From positions 45,415,501-45,479,500 of the forward strand of contig CM077595.1 of assembly GCA_039654915.1 (NCBI GenBank): DNA of 64,000 nt, in the 5' to 3' direction. Below the pieces are notes generated by a model, which did no database searches, was not told the DNA's origin, and worked only from the letters and a program-made list of their open reading frames with translations. The first letter of the stretch is position 1; the number at the start of each line of letters is the position of its first letter. The stretch is from Aquilaria yunnanensis (lineage: Eukaryota; Streptophyta; Magnoliopsida; Malvales; Thymelaeaceae). Made by a program: the position numbers and the translations under genes. This document shows, in pieces, positions 43,281 through 54,264 of the stretch.

Positions 43281-45762
43281 ATGTCTACCCCAATTCCGCT
43301 CATGTCTGTCCGACCGGTCGCCAAGAGCTAGACTCCCCTTAATTCTCATCCGAGTTGTACCACTTCGGAGAAATTAGCAAAGTTGACAACTAAATTCTTT
43401 CTTCCTTCTTACGTGGTTACCAAGCTACCTAGTCCTGGCCTGTTCGGTTACATGAATAACTCAGACGAAGTTACTGTCTTTCGGGCCCAACTAAAGGTTG
43501 GACTTCGGTTTCCTCCGCTGAAGATGATTTGTGACTTCTGCCAATTTCATGGCATAGCCGTGAATCAACTTCCCCTCAACTCTTACTCCTACTTCAATGT
43601 TTTCCTTTGCATGTGTGGGGTTTTCAAGATAGAACCTCACTTTATTTTTTTCATGCAATACTACAAACTCCACCCCGTCCTAAAAGGTGGTTTCTATTTT
43701 TTGCTTCCTCGGGGTTCTGGGAGTAAGAAGTACACATTTACCTTCAACACAAAGGATAGTTAGCTAAGGTGGCAGAGGAAGTTTTTCTTCTTAAAGGTGT
43801 CTGACCAGTGGGAGCACATTCCAACCAAATGGGCGTGGGGAACTTTGCCTATAGATGTAGTTGACCCCATAAAACTGCTGACCCTAGAGTTAGAAGCCCA
43901 GTTCAAGGAGTTCAATAGTCATATTTGGGCTGTCGCGGACTGGGACCTCAAGGTCCCCCTCGTTCCCTGTACCCCTTTTCCCATCAAATGGAACTTGATG
44001 ACCGAAAAGGTCCTTTGGGAACTACAGGTGATCAAGGAGCATGTTACCGACCTAAACATGCCAAAGCCTCTTTTTGACGGGAAAAAGTCATGGTTGGTAA
44101 TGCTTATTCGGGGTGAACTCACATATTCGGCCCTTAAAGAGAGTAAGTTCCTTTCCAATTTTTTCATCTTTCTCTATGTGTACTTACACTAATATTCCTC
44201 TTTTTTGCAGAGATGGGTGACAAATCTGTTGCATTCTATAAGTCCCTTTTCCTTGGTCAGGCCGAGAAGGGGGAGCAGACCCGAAAGAAGGTGGCACCAA
44301 ACAGAAAGAAGCTGTCTGGGGGACCTTCTTCAGCTTCAAGGCCGAAGAAGATGAAGTAGGACCTCATTCCCCCGCCTCCTGAAGACAAAGTGGAGGCTGT
44401 GGACCAGACTCACATTCGGGAGGATCCACATTCGGAGCCAGCTATCCATTCCACTCCCCTTAGTCCCAGCACCGCGGTGGAGACTTTGGGGACCTCAATT
44501 GAGGGGTTTTCGGCTGAGGAGGTAGAGGAGTGCCGAAAAAGGAAAGGCAAGAACGTCAGCGATTAGGTCCTTGAAGTCAGTGACTCCGAGGGCGATGACG
44601 CGAAGCTTCCACCAGGTTTGTCCCTTAGCCATTCTTCTATGAGCTTGGGAACTTTTGGTGTTTTAGATCTTATAGACGAGTGGCTAAGGGATAACGTACT
44701 GATGGAACTTTAACGAGACTTTGTAGGTGAAGGAGTGCAAGCTCCCTAGGTGGAAGATCATGCCCGGAAGAGGGCCATTCGGGACGCCAAGATTCCAAAG
44801 GGGAAGGTCCCGATGGAGCCCTTCTGGTCGTTCACGGAGGACATGAACTTGTTCTCCGAGGATAGCCAGAAGATGGCTCCTTAGATGGGGATGGGTGTCA
44901 TCACGCATGCCACTTTTCAGTCTCTAATTGAGGAGTGTCCGAATGAGGAGATTCTCTCCGTGAGGAAGACCGAGCAAGCTGCCCAGGTAAACTCCTACCC
45001 TTTTGAAACTTAGTGATTTTTTGTTTGCCTTTTGTTCCTTACTCAGGATTTCTCCCTTTTCCAGCTCTTGGCATACATGGGGTACTATCGGGCTTGGGTA
45101 GCCAAGCAATCTTTGGTCCGTAGTCGCTCCGAGCAGTCTCTCTGGCGAAGGCCAAGGAACTCTTGGCTAGCTCTGTCATTAAGTACGGTGAGCTAAATAA
45201 AATAGCCAAGGAGGATTTGGCCAATCTTCGGGAGGAGATGCTCAAAAGCCAAGGGGAGCTTATCCAAGACTTCTCTTCGAAGATGTCAGACCTCGAAGTG
45301 AGGTTGATAGCTTTGACCTCGGCCAACGAGGTTCTTTAGAAGGAAAAGGATGACGCTACTGCCCAACTGGCAAAGGCCTTTGATCTCAACTCAAAGCTTC
45401 AGGCCGAGGTTGAAACGTTGAAGAATGAGGGAAAGAAGAATAAGAAGAAGCTGGAGAAAGAAATCATGGAGCTTCGGAAAGATCTGGAGGATTTGGACGT
45501 GGAAAAGGCTAAGTCCGACCAAGCGACCAAAAGGTCTTACCAGGACAGCTTCTGCCTCGCCCGTCACCAAGTCTTATCAAGATTTCCAAATCTCGACCTC
45601 TCCTTCTTGGCCACCCTGGACATCCCCGAAGGCCCATCCCGGTAGTGGTCAAGGGCGGAGTTCCTCAACCTTCCTGCTGCTCTACCTTCGGCGTCGAGAT
45701 CTGCTGATAAAGATTCCGAATGCATAGAGCCCGAGGATGGTGAGGAACCAATGGATGCCTAG
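43281..45762 (+). pseudogene. T3 antisense gene (aORF): 4 exons with stops and a frameshift
   Basis: Exons 43281-44142, 44211-44615 (405 nt), 44727-44986 (260 nt) and 45065-45762. Splice sites are GT-AG at the same codons as in T2, and exon 3 has the identical length. Motifs: FRAQLKVGLRFPP, LPRGSGSKKYTFTF, TKWAWGTLPIDVVDP, then KRAIRDAKIPKGKVPMEPFW, coiled coil ELRKDLEDLDVEKAKSD, RHQVLSRFPNLDLSFLATL and an acidic end. Stops lie at 43329, 43761, in exon 2 (two), in exon 3 (two) and in exon 4, with a frame change in exon 4 near 45150. It was functional in the past, since conserved residues span all exons. Protein role is unknown. Confidence 0.85.
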
Positions 45763-46420
45763 GATCGCGAATTGGCTTCCTTTTTCTTCTTTTCCTTCTG
45801 TAATCCATCTATTGTATTCTTCTATCAGTGTTAATAAAATTTGCCTTCTTCAAACTCTGTTGTATTCTGTCAGTACTTCTTTGGAAAGCATCGCCTTTTG
45901 TGAAACTTAACCTTTGTTCGAATTATGTCTGATCAATGTTTTTTATACAAAGGTACGGCTCTGTAATATACACGTTTTGATGACCAGCTTCGGCATATCT
46001 ACCGTTTTCGTTCAAAAAATTTTCTAAGTTCCAGCCATGCACTTGGGGAAATTTTGCTTTGGGAACAATGTTCAACTAAGGCAAACTCCTATCTTCAGGA
46101 ATAACCATCCTCGGTCATGCTTCCTTGGTGTTTTTTGAAAATTTTTTCCAAGAGTCCATTTAGGCGCTTTTAGGGGATAAACACCTTTGGCACCAACTAA
46201 CGTCGTACGCTTGTCGAAGGCTGTCCCCATTTTACGAGCTTATTGCTTCGGCGTGCCCATGTTCGGTCTACCACCTCGAAATCGGGTGTTGTCATTGTTC
46301 AGGAGCGGTCATGTTTGGTCAAGTTTAGCTCATATTCCTTCAGAAAAAATCTCATTACCCCTTGTTCGGCCAGTTACCTATGGGGAGAATAATACAATTT
46401 TTCTTTTTCCTCAAAAATTT
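45763..46420. other. T3 tail-to-tail spacer
   Basis: Lies between the ends of the antisense gene and gag-pol. No gene seen and no clear copies of the T2 135-bp repeats. Confidence 0.55.
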
Positions 46421-49400
46421 CTAAGTATAGAATTTTCTTAAAGAATCCGAATGCCATGTAGTTTTCAATTCTCCACCCTCAGTGTCATCGAGCTTGTACA
46501 CTCCTGGTCAAATTTCTTCAAGAACCAAATAGGTCCCATCCCAGTTTCCACAAAGTGCTCCATGTGATGGTCTTCGGGGTTCGAACTCAGCTTTTCGGAG
46601 AACGAGGTCTCCCTTTTTGATTCATTTATGCTTTACATGTAGGTTGGTAGCGATGGCCACTCTCTGCTGGAAAGCTTTTCTTCTCTGCTCGGCCATTTCT
46701 CTATGTTCGTCAATGAGGTCCAACTTGGTTCTCAAGCCAAGGTTCTTCCCTTCTTCGTCGAACACTTGTACCCTTATCGATGGCTGAACCATTTCGATAG
46801 GAATAATGGGCTTCGTGTTGAATATGAGTGAGAAAGGCGTCTCACTTGTGGCCTTTTGGGGGGTTGTCCTATATCTCCATAGCACACTAGGAAGTTCTCC
46901 TGCCATTTTCCTTTTGCTTCGTTCAATCTCTTTTTCAAACCATCCTTTATGGTTCTGTTGGACACCTCTACCTATCCGTTGCTCTAAGGATGAGCTACCA
47001 GGGTGAAGTGCATTTTTATCTCGAGGTCGGTAATGAATTCTTGGAACCCCTTGTCAATAAACTGGGAACCATTATCGACCACTATCACCCTCGGTATGCC
47101 GAATCTACATACGATGTTTTATCAGATGAATTTCTGTACGTCCTTCACCGATATGGTTGCCAGAGGCTCTGCCTCAATCCATTTAGTGAAGTAATATACT
47201 ACGACTACGTAGAACTTCAATCCTCTGGGTGCAGTTGGGAGAGGCCCAATGAGGTCGATGCCCCATATGGCAAAGCGGTAGGGATAGTTGGTCGAGATTA
47301 TATTTTCCAAAGGTAGTCTCTGGACAGGAGCATGCCTTTGGCAATTATCGCACTTTTGGACGAACTACCTTACATCCCTCCTCAGAGTGGGCCAGAAGTA
47401 CCCTTGCTGAAGGAGAACCTCGGCAAGGGCATCAGTTCCTATGTGTGAACCATAGGCTCTCTCATGGACTTCTTTGAGGATCGCTTCGACATCCTCTTCA
47501 CCGATACACCTTTGTAATGGGGTGGTGTACCCTTGTCGACATAGCTCTTCCCCTATCAGGAAGTATCTTCCTAAACGTTTTCGGACTTTAGCTGCTTCCA
47601 AGGAGTCCTCTGGGAGTTCTGAGGTTGAGAAGTATTTTTTGATAGGTTCCTTCCATCCTTTTCCCGAGGTTGTTATGCACATTACCGCTATATTTGGCTG
47701 GTGTAGTACCTTTGTTGACTCTCTTGACTTGGCCAGTGTGTTAGCCTCCATGTTATCTCGTCGAGGTACATTTTCTATATGCACCGTGTCGAACTCTTGG
47801 ATGAGTTCTTTGACGAGGTTATGATATTTTGAAAAGGTTGGATCCTTTGCGTCATAATCTCCTACCATCTGCCAGACCACTAGCTGAGAATCGCTGTGGG
47901 CCTTAAGATTTCTCACACCCATCCTCTTTGCCAGCCGTAAGCCTACTATGAGGGCTTCATATTCGGAAACATTGTTGGTGACATTGAACCCGAACTTGAT
48001 AACCTTTGTGGCCTCTATTCCTTCAGGACCTTGGAGGACTACTCCAGCTCCCTGGTGTTCGGAACCCGAGGCTCCATCAACAAATAGCGTCCACTCAGGT
48101 TCACCTTTTATGAGGTCTTCTGAGGTATCTTCAGTTTTTGGAACCTCGGCGATGAAGTCTGCCAATGCTTAGGCCTTTATGGCCTTCCTTGGCTCATAGG
48201 TGATGTCATATTCACCGAGCTCAATGCACCATTTTGACAATCTTCCTGAGTGATCAACCCTTCTCATGATATCCTGAAGAGGTAGGTTACTTCGGACAGT
48301 AATAGGGTGTGCTTGGAAGTAAGGTCGTAACCTTCTACTTGCCAATACTAAGGCATAAATGGTCTTCTGTAGAAGAGGGTACCTGACTTCAGCTCCATGT
48401 AGTGACTTACTTACATAGTATACTGGCCACTGTCTGCCTCCCTCTTCTTTTACAAGCACCGAACTTACTGCTTTTTCGTTGATGGCGAGGTAAAGGATGA
48501 GGTTTTCTCTATCCTTCGGCTGCCGAAGTATCGACAAGTGGGTTAAGTAGGTTTTGAGCTCATCCTAAGCTTTTTGGCAATCTTCATTCCAAGGGTGCTC
48601 TTTAGAGCCGAAGGTACCATCATTTTTTGCGGGTTTAGTGGCACTTTGAAGAACGGTCGGCACCGATCCCCATATCTGGAGAAAAATCTACTAAGAGAAG
48701 TGATTCTCCTAGTTAGCCTTTGCACATCCTTAACTGTTGTGGGAGTTTGAAATCCCAGCAGGGCCTAGACTTTTTTCAGATTGGCATCGATACCTCTTTT
48801 CAATACCATGAATCCGAGGAACTTGCCTGCATTCACCCCGAACACGCACTTCTCCTGGTTGAGACGGATTCCAAATTCCCGAAGTCGGTGGAATGTTTCT
48901 GTTAAGTCTAAGATATGACTATTTGGCAATTTGCTCTTAACTATCATATCATCGACATATACTTCCGTATTCCTCTTGATTTGGGTGTTGAACACCTTGT
49001 TCATTAGCCTTTGGTATGTGGGTCCAGCATTCTTTAAACCGAAGGGCATTCTAATGTAGCAGTAAGTCCTAACTTCGGTGATGAAGGCAGTTATCTCCTC
49101 ATCTTCAGGATCCATCCGAATTTGGTGGTATCCACTAAAGGTGTCAAGGAAGCTGAGTAGGCCGTATTCGGCAGTAGAGTCCACCAGTTGATCTATTGGT
49201 GGTAAAGGATAAGAATCCTTAGGGTAAGCATCGTTTATGTTTCAAAAATCGATGCATATTCTGAGTTTGTCACACTCTTCTTTCATAGCAATGACAACAT
49301 TGCTCAGCAATTCGGGGTATTTGACCTCCCTTATTACGCTTGCTTCCATTAAGCGTTGGACTTCAATTTTGATGAAGTTGCTCTTATGCGCCGAGAGGCT

Positions 49401-51690
49401 TCACTTTTTTTGTCAAACAGGCTTTGCCTCTGGGCACACCTGAAGACTATGTTGGATTATGCAAGGGTCTACCCCAGGCATGTCCTTTGGTAAGTAGGCA
49501 AACAGGTCTTTGTTCATTAACAAAAAAGATACAAGTTTTTCCTTGTCATCTTCGGCCAGTTTTTTCCCCACTTGGGTACTTCGGCCTAGGACCAGTTCTA
49601 CATCTTCTGTTTCTATTTTTTCGAGGTCTACTGTTTCTTCTCCCTTAGCCTCTTCTCTGAGCACGGTCTTTGCTCCCGAAGTCTGTGCGTGGATCTTTGT
49701 TGGACCTTGTGTTGCTTTCACAAAGACCTTCCTTACTTTGGCCTGGTCAATGAAGATCTCAGCATCCCCATCCTTCATTGCGAAGTTGACAGTCAAGTAC
49801 TTCACATCTAGATGGATGTGAAGATTCCCTTGTGTCTGCCTTCCAAGGTTGGCATTGTATGACGAAGGGACATCTATGATGATGAACCTTGTCATTGTTG
49901 AAGCAAAGAGTTCATCCTTGTTTTGTGGCGAAGTTCCTCTTAGCATCAGAGGTAGGTTGATCCATCCGAGGACAGAGAATTCGGACATACCTACCCCGAA
50001 GGTCAGGGAGGTGACAGGCTTGAGATCACCTTTTGAGATACCCAAATTTGGCAGCAGATGAGAGAATAAGACGTCGGTGTTGGAATCATCATCGAGGAGT
50101 ACTCTCTTGACATCCCAACTCCCTATCCTTGCCATGATTAGGAGTGGGTCGTCATGAGGGAACATCACGGTGGATCCATCTTTCCGAACAAGCTTGTTCG
50201 ACTGGTAACCGAACTCCATCACCGAGATCTCCCGTATCTTTCTCTTCCTTTTGGCCGATGGTATCCCAGTGGTGATCGTCTGGATTACTCCTGCCGGAGG
50301 TGGTCGATGCCTTTTGGGACTTCGATTCCGACGTCTGGCGGAATCATAGTCGTCATCATCTCCTTTCGTCTCCTCTTCCCTCCTCTTTTCGAGGAGGGCA
50401 TCCGCAGGTAGCGCCGAAGTTGGCCCTGCTTTATTAGAGACTCAATGTACTTCCTCAACTGGAAGCAATCCTCTGTGTCATGCCAATGGTCTCGATGGAA
50501 CTGGCAGAATTTCTTCATATTCTTCTTGTTTTCCGAAGTCATGGCCTTCGGATGCTGGATTGGGTTGCCTTGCCTTCCCATGGCTAGTAGTATGTTTGTT
50601 CTAGAGGTGTTCAAGGGAGTGAATGACATGGGGTTTTTCCCCCTCTGCTTCCAAGGTCTTCCCTCGCCCTCGACTGAATACCTAGGTTGGTGACTCTGAC
50701 CTTCGGGCTAATGGTGATCAGGCTTCGGTCCCCCCATTCTCAGCTCTTCGGCTGTCATTTACTGCTCGGCCCCTCGGTAGAATTCTCCTACGGTGTCTAG
50801 GGGAGCCTTCGAGAATTCATAGAAAAGCTGAGAGTCCCTCCGAAGTCCTTTGATCATTGTGAGGATACGAATTTTAGGACGAAAGTCTGGCACGCTTAGA
50901 GCTTCTCGGTTGAACCTTTTGACATAGTCCCAAATGGTCTCCCCACTCTTTTGGGCTATGTCAAACATCTGGATGGGCATCTTCTCCGTCGGTCTGCTCT
51001 GGATGAACTGCTGAGTGAAGGTAGTGGACAACACCTGGAAACCCATTATGGTTCCGGGGGCCAGGCAGTTGCCGACCCCGAGAAGGTGACCTTAAAGCAT
51101 TTGTAGAGGGTGGCATCATTAGCGCCATCTAGCACCATGCTGCATCTATACTTTGTGAGGTGGGCTTGGGGGTCATTGCGCCCATCGTACGTCTCCAAGC
51201 GTGGCACCCGGAAGTCGCTTGGCATAGGTGCCTCAACTATTGATCGGATAAAGGGTGACTCTTCTCCGGTGAAGGTCTCCGACAACCTTGACCAGACAGG
51301 CTTCCGAGCCACCCGCCTTTCTACTTTCTCCAACCTCTTTAGGATCTTTTCCATGAGGATGGTGGTGCTGGGCTCTTCTCGCTGCTTGGAGGCCTCCGGT
51401 AATGGAGTAAGATGCCTCCTTTTCGGGGAGTAACTTTGGTGGCAGAGGGATTGTGATTTCTCTTCCGGTGATGAACTTCGCCGGCGGGAAGTTCTAGCCC
51501 CTTTGGACCCCGTTTCTCCAGCACGTCGGCCTCTGGGGGGTAATTCCTCCATTGAGGACTCGTCACGGAAGTCCCCACTCCCTGAGCTCCAGTGAGTGGA
51601 TTTCGGGCTTCTCTCCCAACGGGGAGTTAGTGAAGAGGCCCTTCAGCCGAAAGATGGTTGTGACCACCTTTGGTCCAACTGTTGCGTCAT
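46421..51690 (-). pseudogene. T3 gag-pol, broken
   Basis: Gag from about 51690 (MTQQLDQRW), with FRVPRLETYDGRNDPQAHL, FDIAQKSGETIWDYVKRFN and zinc-like FCQFHRDHWHDTEDC. Protease LLDDDSNTDVLF (usual DDGS; the catalytic glycine is Asp). RT MPFGLKNAGPTYQRLM with YVDD at 48948-48959. RNase H LFVDGASGSEHQGAGVVL. Integrase zinc domain HERAYGSHIG, core WGIDLIGPLP, VEVSNRTIKDGL with catalytic Glu kept, ending SLRKFYT at 46421. Frames change near 51050, 50285, 48590 and 46930, with further stops. Unlike T2, the middle of gag is present. Confidence 0.92.
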
Positions 51691-51882
51691 TTTAGCCACA
51701 ATAGAGCGCTGAAAATCACATAGAAGCTTATTGTGATTTTTAGAGGACGTTCATCCTCAGGCAAAGAAGTCCCTACGGCAGGTTGTTCGGTCGCCGGTTG
51801 AGTTTCCTGCACAGATGGGGACTTCGGGAGTCCCTTGTCCTTAGAACGTCAGGTTTTAATGACGGCGACCTAGGGGTGAGTT
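51691..51882 (-). other. T3 leader between primer site and gag
   Basis: A short leader. A relic of the upstream gag-frame extension seen in T2 may start here. No separate gene. Confidence 0.5.
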
Positions 51883-51900
51883 CCCACAGATGCCGCTAAA
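51883..51900 (-). other. T3 primer binding site
   Basis: The minus strand reads TTTAGCGGCATCTGTGGGAA directly after the LTR, a mutated version of the T2 site TTTGGCACCGTCTGTGGGAA. Confidence 0.75.
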
Positions 51901-52720
51901 TGATGCCCGGCAGCATCTTTGTTGTATGACATGGTATGCCTGGGAAGGACTTCTGGTATGGAGATGCTGGTAGAGGAGACTTCCAGCGTGAGATTGCCTG
52001 AAACGCTCAAAAGAACAAGGGTTAGGAGGTCCCCGAAGTGTGTTTTTGGGGAAAGAGCCTCCGATGCCCAAATTAGTATTTGGCAAGTAAGGAGTAGTAA
52101 TTGGAGAGTAAAGGGCAGAATTCTCTCAAGAATTCAGCATGTCCCCCTACCGAGGTTGTTCTCCAAGTATTTATAGGAGGGCGTTGGGAGAAGTCCATTT
52201 GACACAGCCCGCTCAGATAATGACACATGTTCGGCCAGATGCGGTATGTCCCTTCGGGGATGGGGATCCCCAGCTGGCCATAGGCCACTATGGCCAGAAG
52301 TCAGGGCCATGGGATGCCTTTGTGTCAGGGGTGTGTGCGAGGTTTATGTGTCAGAGGCTCCTTAACCATTTTTGTTGTTGAGAAGACCCCTTCGGTGAAA
52401 ACGACCCCTTCGGGATAAAAATACCTGTTCGGGATATGAAAGTTTTTTGCCGAGGTTGCCTCGATCATTCAGAATGCCCTTCGGCATAAAGGATCCCCTT
52501 CGGTGGTTGTTTTCCCCTACCGGGGATGGTGAGTCTACTTTTCCCGAAGTTGGCCAGGTTATCTTACCGAGGGTGGTGGTGCACCGTACTCCCGAGGTCA
52601 ATCCTGTTATTCCCAGAGGGCGATGGTGGACTACCGAGGTTAAGGGGTCAAGGACTGTGGACCTTCTTTCCAAGGTTAGTGCTCGTCTTCTCCGAGGGTG
52701 ATGCTCGTCTTTATCAAGGG

Positions 52721-52725
52721 TGGTG
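52721..52725. other. Target-site duplication of the solo copia LTR (TGGTG)
   Basis: TGGTG at 52721-52725 and 54140-54144. The uninterrupted T3 3' LTR has one copy at the matching place (near 42507-42512). Confidence 0.92.
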
Positions 52726-54139
52726 TGTTGGGTTTCGGGAGCCAAACAGCGCAGCGGAATTAAGCGAAACCCTCTAGGATCCAAGTGAAACGGGGTAAAT
52801 TGGGTGTTCAAAAATTTTCATACCTAATTTTTGGTTAAGATCTCTTACTCGACTATAGAGTCAAATCACAAAACCTGAACAGTTGATGTGTTCAGGCTCT
52901 CTATGGTATCCACACGAGCCTCTTGGGATCACCACGCTTCCACCACGTCCCAGCAGAAGCGTTTCTCTTGCGCTCGCAGTGCTAGCTTGCGTCCTCCAAG
53001 GAATTGCAAGAGAAGAGTGCAGCTGTCCTTTTGGGAGGGTAGGGCAATGAGACCTGTGAATTTCTCACTAAAAGTTGTATTTATAGTGAGACTCAACTTC
53101 CAGGCCTAATGGGTTTCAAAGCCCTAATCCAATTAGGCTTTAATTTCGGGCTTAATAGTGGCTCAACTCTTGGGCCCATTATTAATACAAAATTAAAGTG
53201 AAACCATAACCCAAATAATTAGCCCATGCACTCTAATGATCCAAATAGCTCTATGTGTGCGACCCAATAGGCTCTTGCCACGTTGGCAATGATCATAAAT
53301 CACATTTACGATCATAAGCAATGAGCGGTGTCTAGTAACACATCATTGCTACCCAAGTGACAAGCTTGTCAGTGATTCGACTAAACCTTTATGATCATCA
53401 CCGATATATGCCATTGTCCCTTTATCCAAGATATCAAGACGAACCACGAGACATGGAATGTGTCACTCTCGTATAGCCCAATCTCTGGTTTCTTGATTAC
53501 CGAGTAGACTAACTTAAGCTCATGACATTGATATCATATATCAATTCATCCGAGCATGGCCATGCATTTTCTAAGTCTCACTCTATCAAGGGGCCCGAAG
53601 ATATCACTCCCGTTACATAGGAGGGACAAATCCCATCTTGATCATACAAATCCCTCCGCATGATATGTGACATACCCAATGACCTCCTTCAAGTTCACTC
53701 AGTTACGAGCAGCAAAGGAAAGTATCAAAGTATGTGACTCACATGTAGGGAACCTTGATGATCTTAGGTCGAAGGACTACATATACCATGATCACTATGA
53801 GAATCACTTATGACACTCATATAACGATCCATGACGTGTTCTCATGGTGGGTCGGTCCAGTACACAAGTTCTCCAACTTGTACCCATATGTAGACTACAT
53901 ATCTGATATTAGTCTTCACATATGCTAGTCATTATGTATTAGTGCAACCCATTCCACAATAATACTAGACTAGGGACGTTTAAGAATATCATTATTCTAG
54001 GGTTATAATTATGTTTATTACGTTACCCAGAAACAAAACAACAAACATAATTGCTGGATTAATGCCTCAGTAAAATATCATGACTCAATGTGTAAAATAC
54101 AATCATCTCATGATTGGCTTTTTGGGCACAACACTAACA
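52726..54139 (-). mobile_element. Solo LTR of the C1 copia family
   Basis: 1414 bp, the reverse complement of the C1 LTRs from TGTTAGTG to CCCAACA, with inverted TATA box at 53078-53085. A perfect TSD and no internal sequence show that a full element inserted here and then lost its interior and one LTR by LTR-LTR recombination. Confidence 0.95.
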
Positions 54140-54191
54140 TGGTGTTCGTTAGGGCTTGAGAGTTTGGAGGGTAATAGCCCTTTGGCTATCA

Positions 54192-54251
54192 AATGGTTTA
54201 TAACCATTATGCCCTTGCACTGTAATTTTGCCATCTGTTGAGGTGGTGACA
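54192..54251 (-). repeat. F 3' LTR, first 60 bp
   Basis: On the minus strand it starts TGTCACCACC after the polypurine tract 54252-54264 (AAGGGGGGAAAAA). It is interrupted by T3 after the AATGG site and continues at 41768. Confidence 0.7.
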
Positions 54252-54264
54252 TTTTTCCCCCCTT
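54252..54264 (-). other. F polypurine tract
   Basis: The minus strand reads TAAGGGGGGAAAAA between the pol stop and TGTCACC, typical of chromoviruses. Confidence 0.8.

Larger units (their letters stand above)
41769..54191 (-). mobile_element. T3: Tat-like Ty3/gypsy element, minus strand, with antisense gene
   Basis: LTRs at 41769-42568 (3', 800 bp) and 51901-54191 (5', 872 bp after removing the solo copia LTR). Gag-pol reads leftward from 51690 to 46421, and the four-exon antisense gene reads rightward from 43281 to 45762. Primer site, polypurine tract and TSD are all present. It belongs to a related but distinct family from T1/T2: proteins align well, with many substitutions. All coding parts are damaged. 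Confidence 0.92.
51901..54191 (-). repeat. T3 5' LTR, split by a solo copia LTR
   Basis: 51901-52725 and 54145-54191 together match 41769-42568. The copies share a GAGGGTGGTGTTCGTNAGGGCTT-like stretch, which the copia LTR interrupts after TGGTG. It ends TATCA next to the AATGG TSD. Confidence 0.9.
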
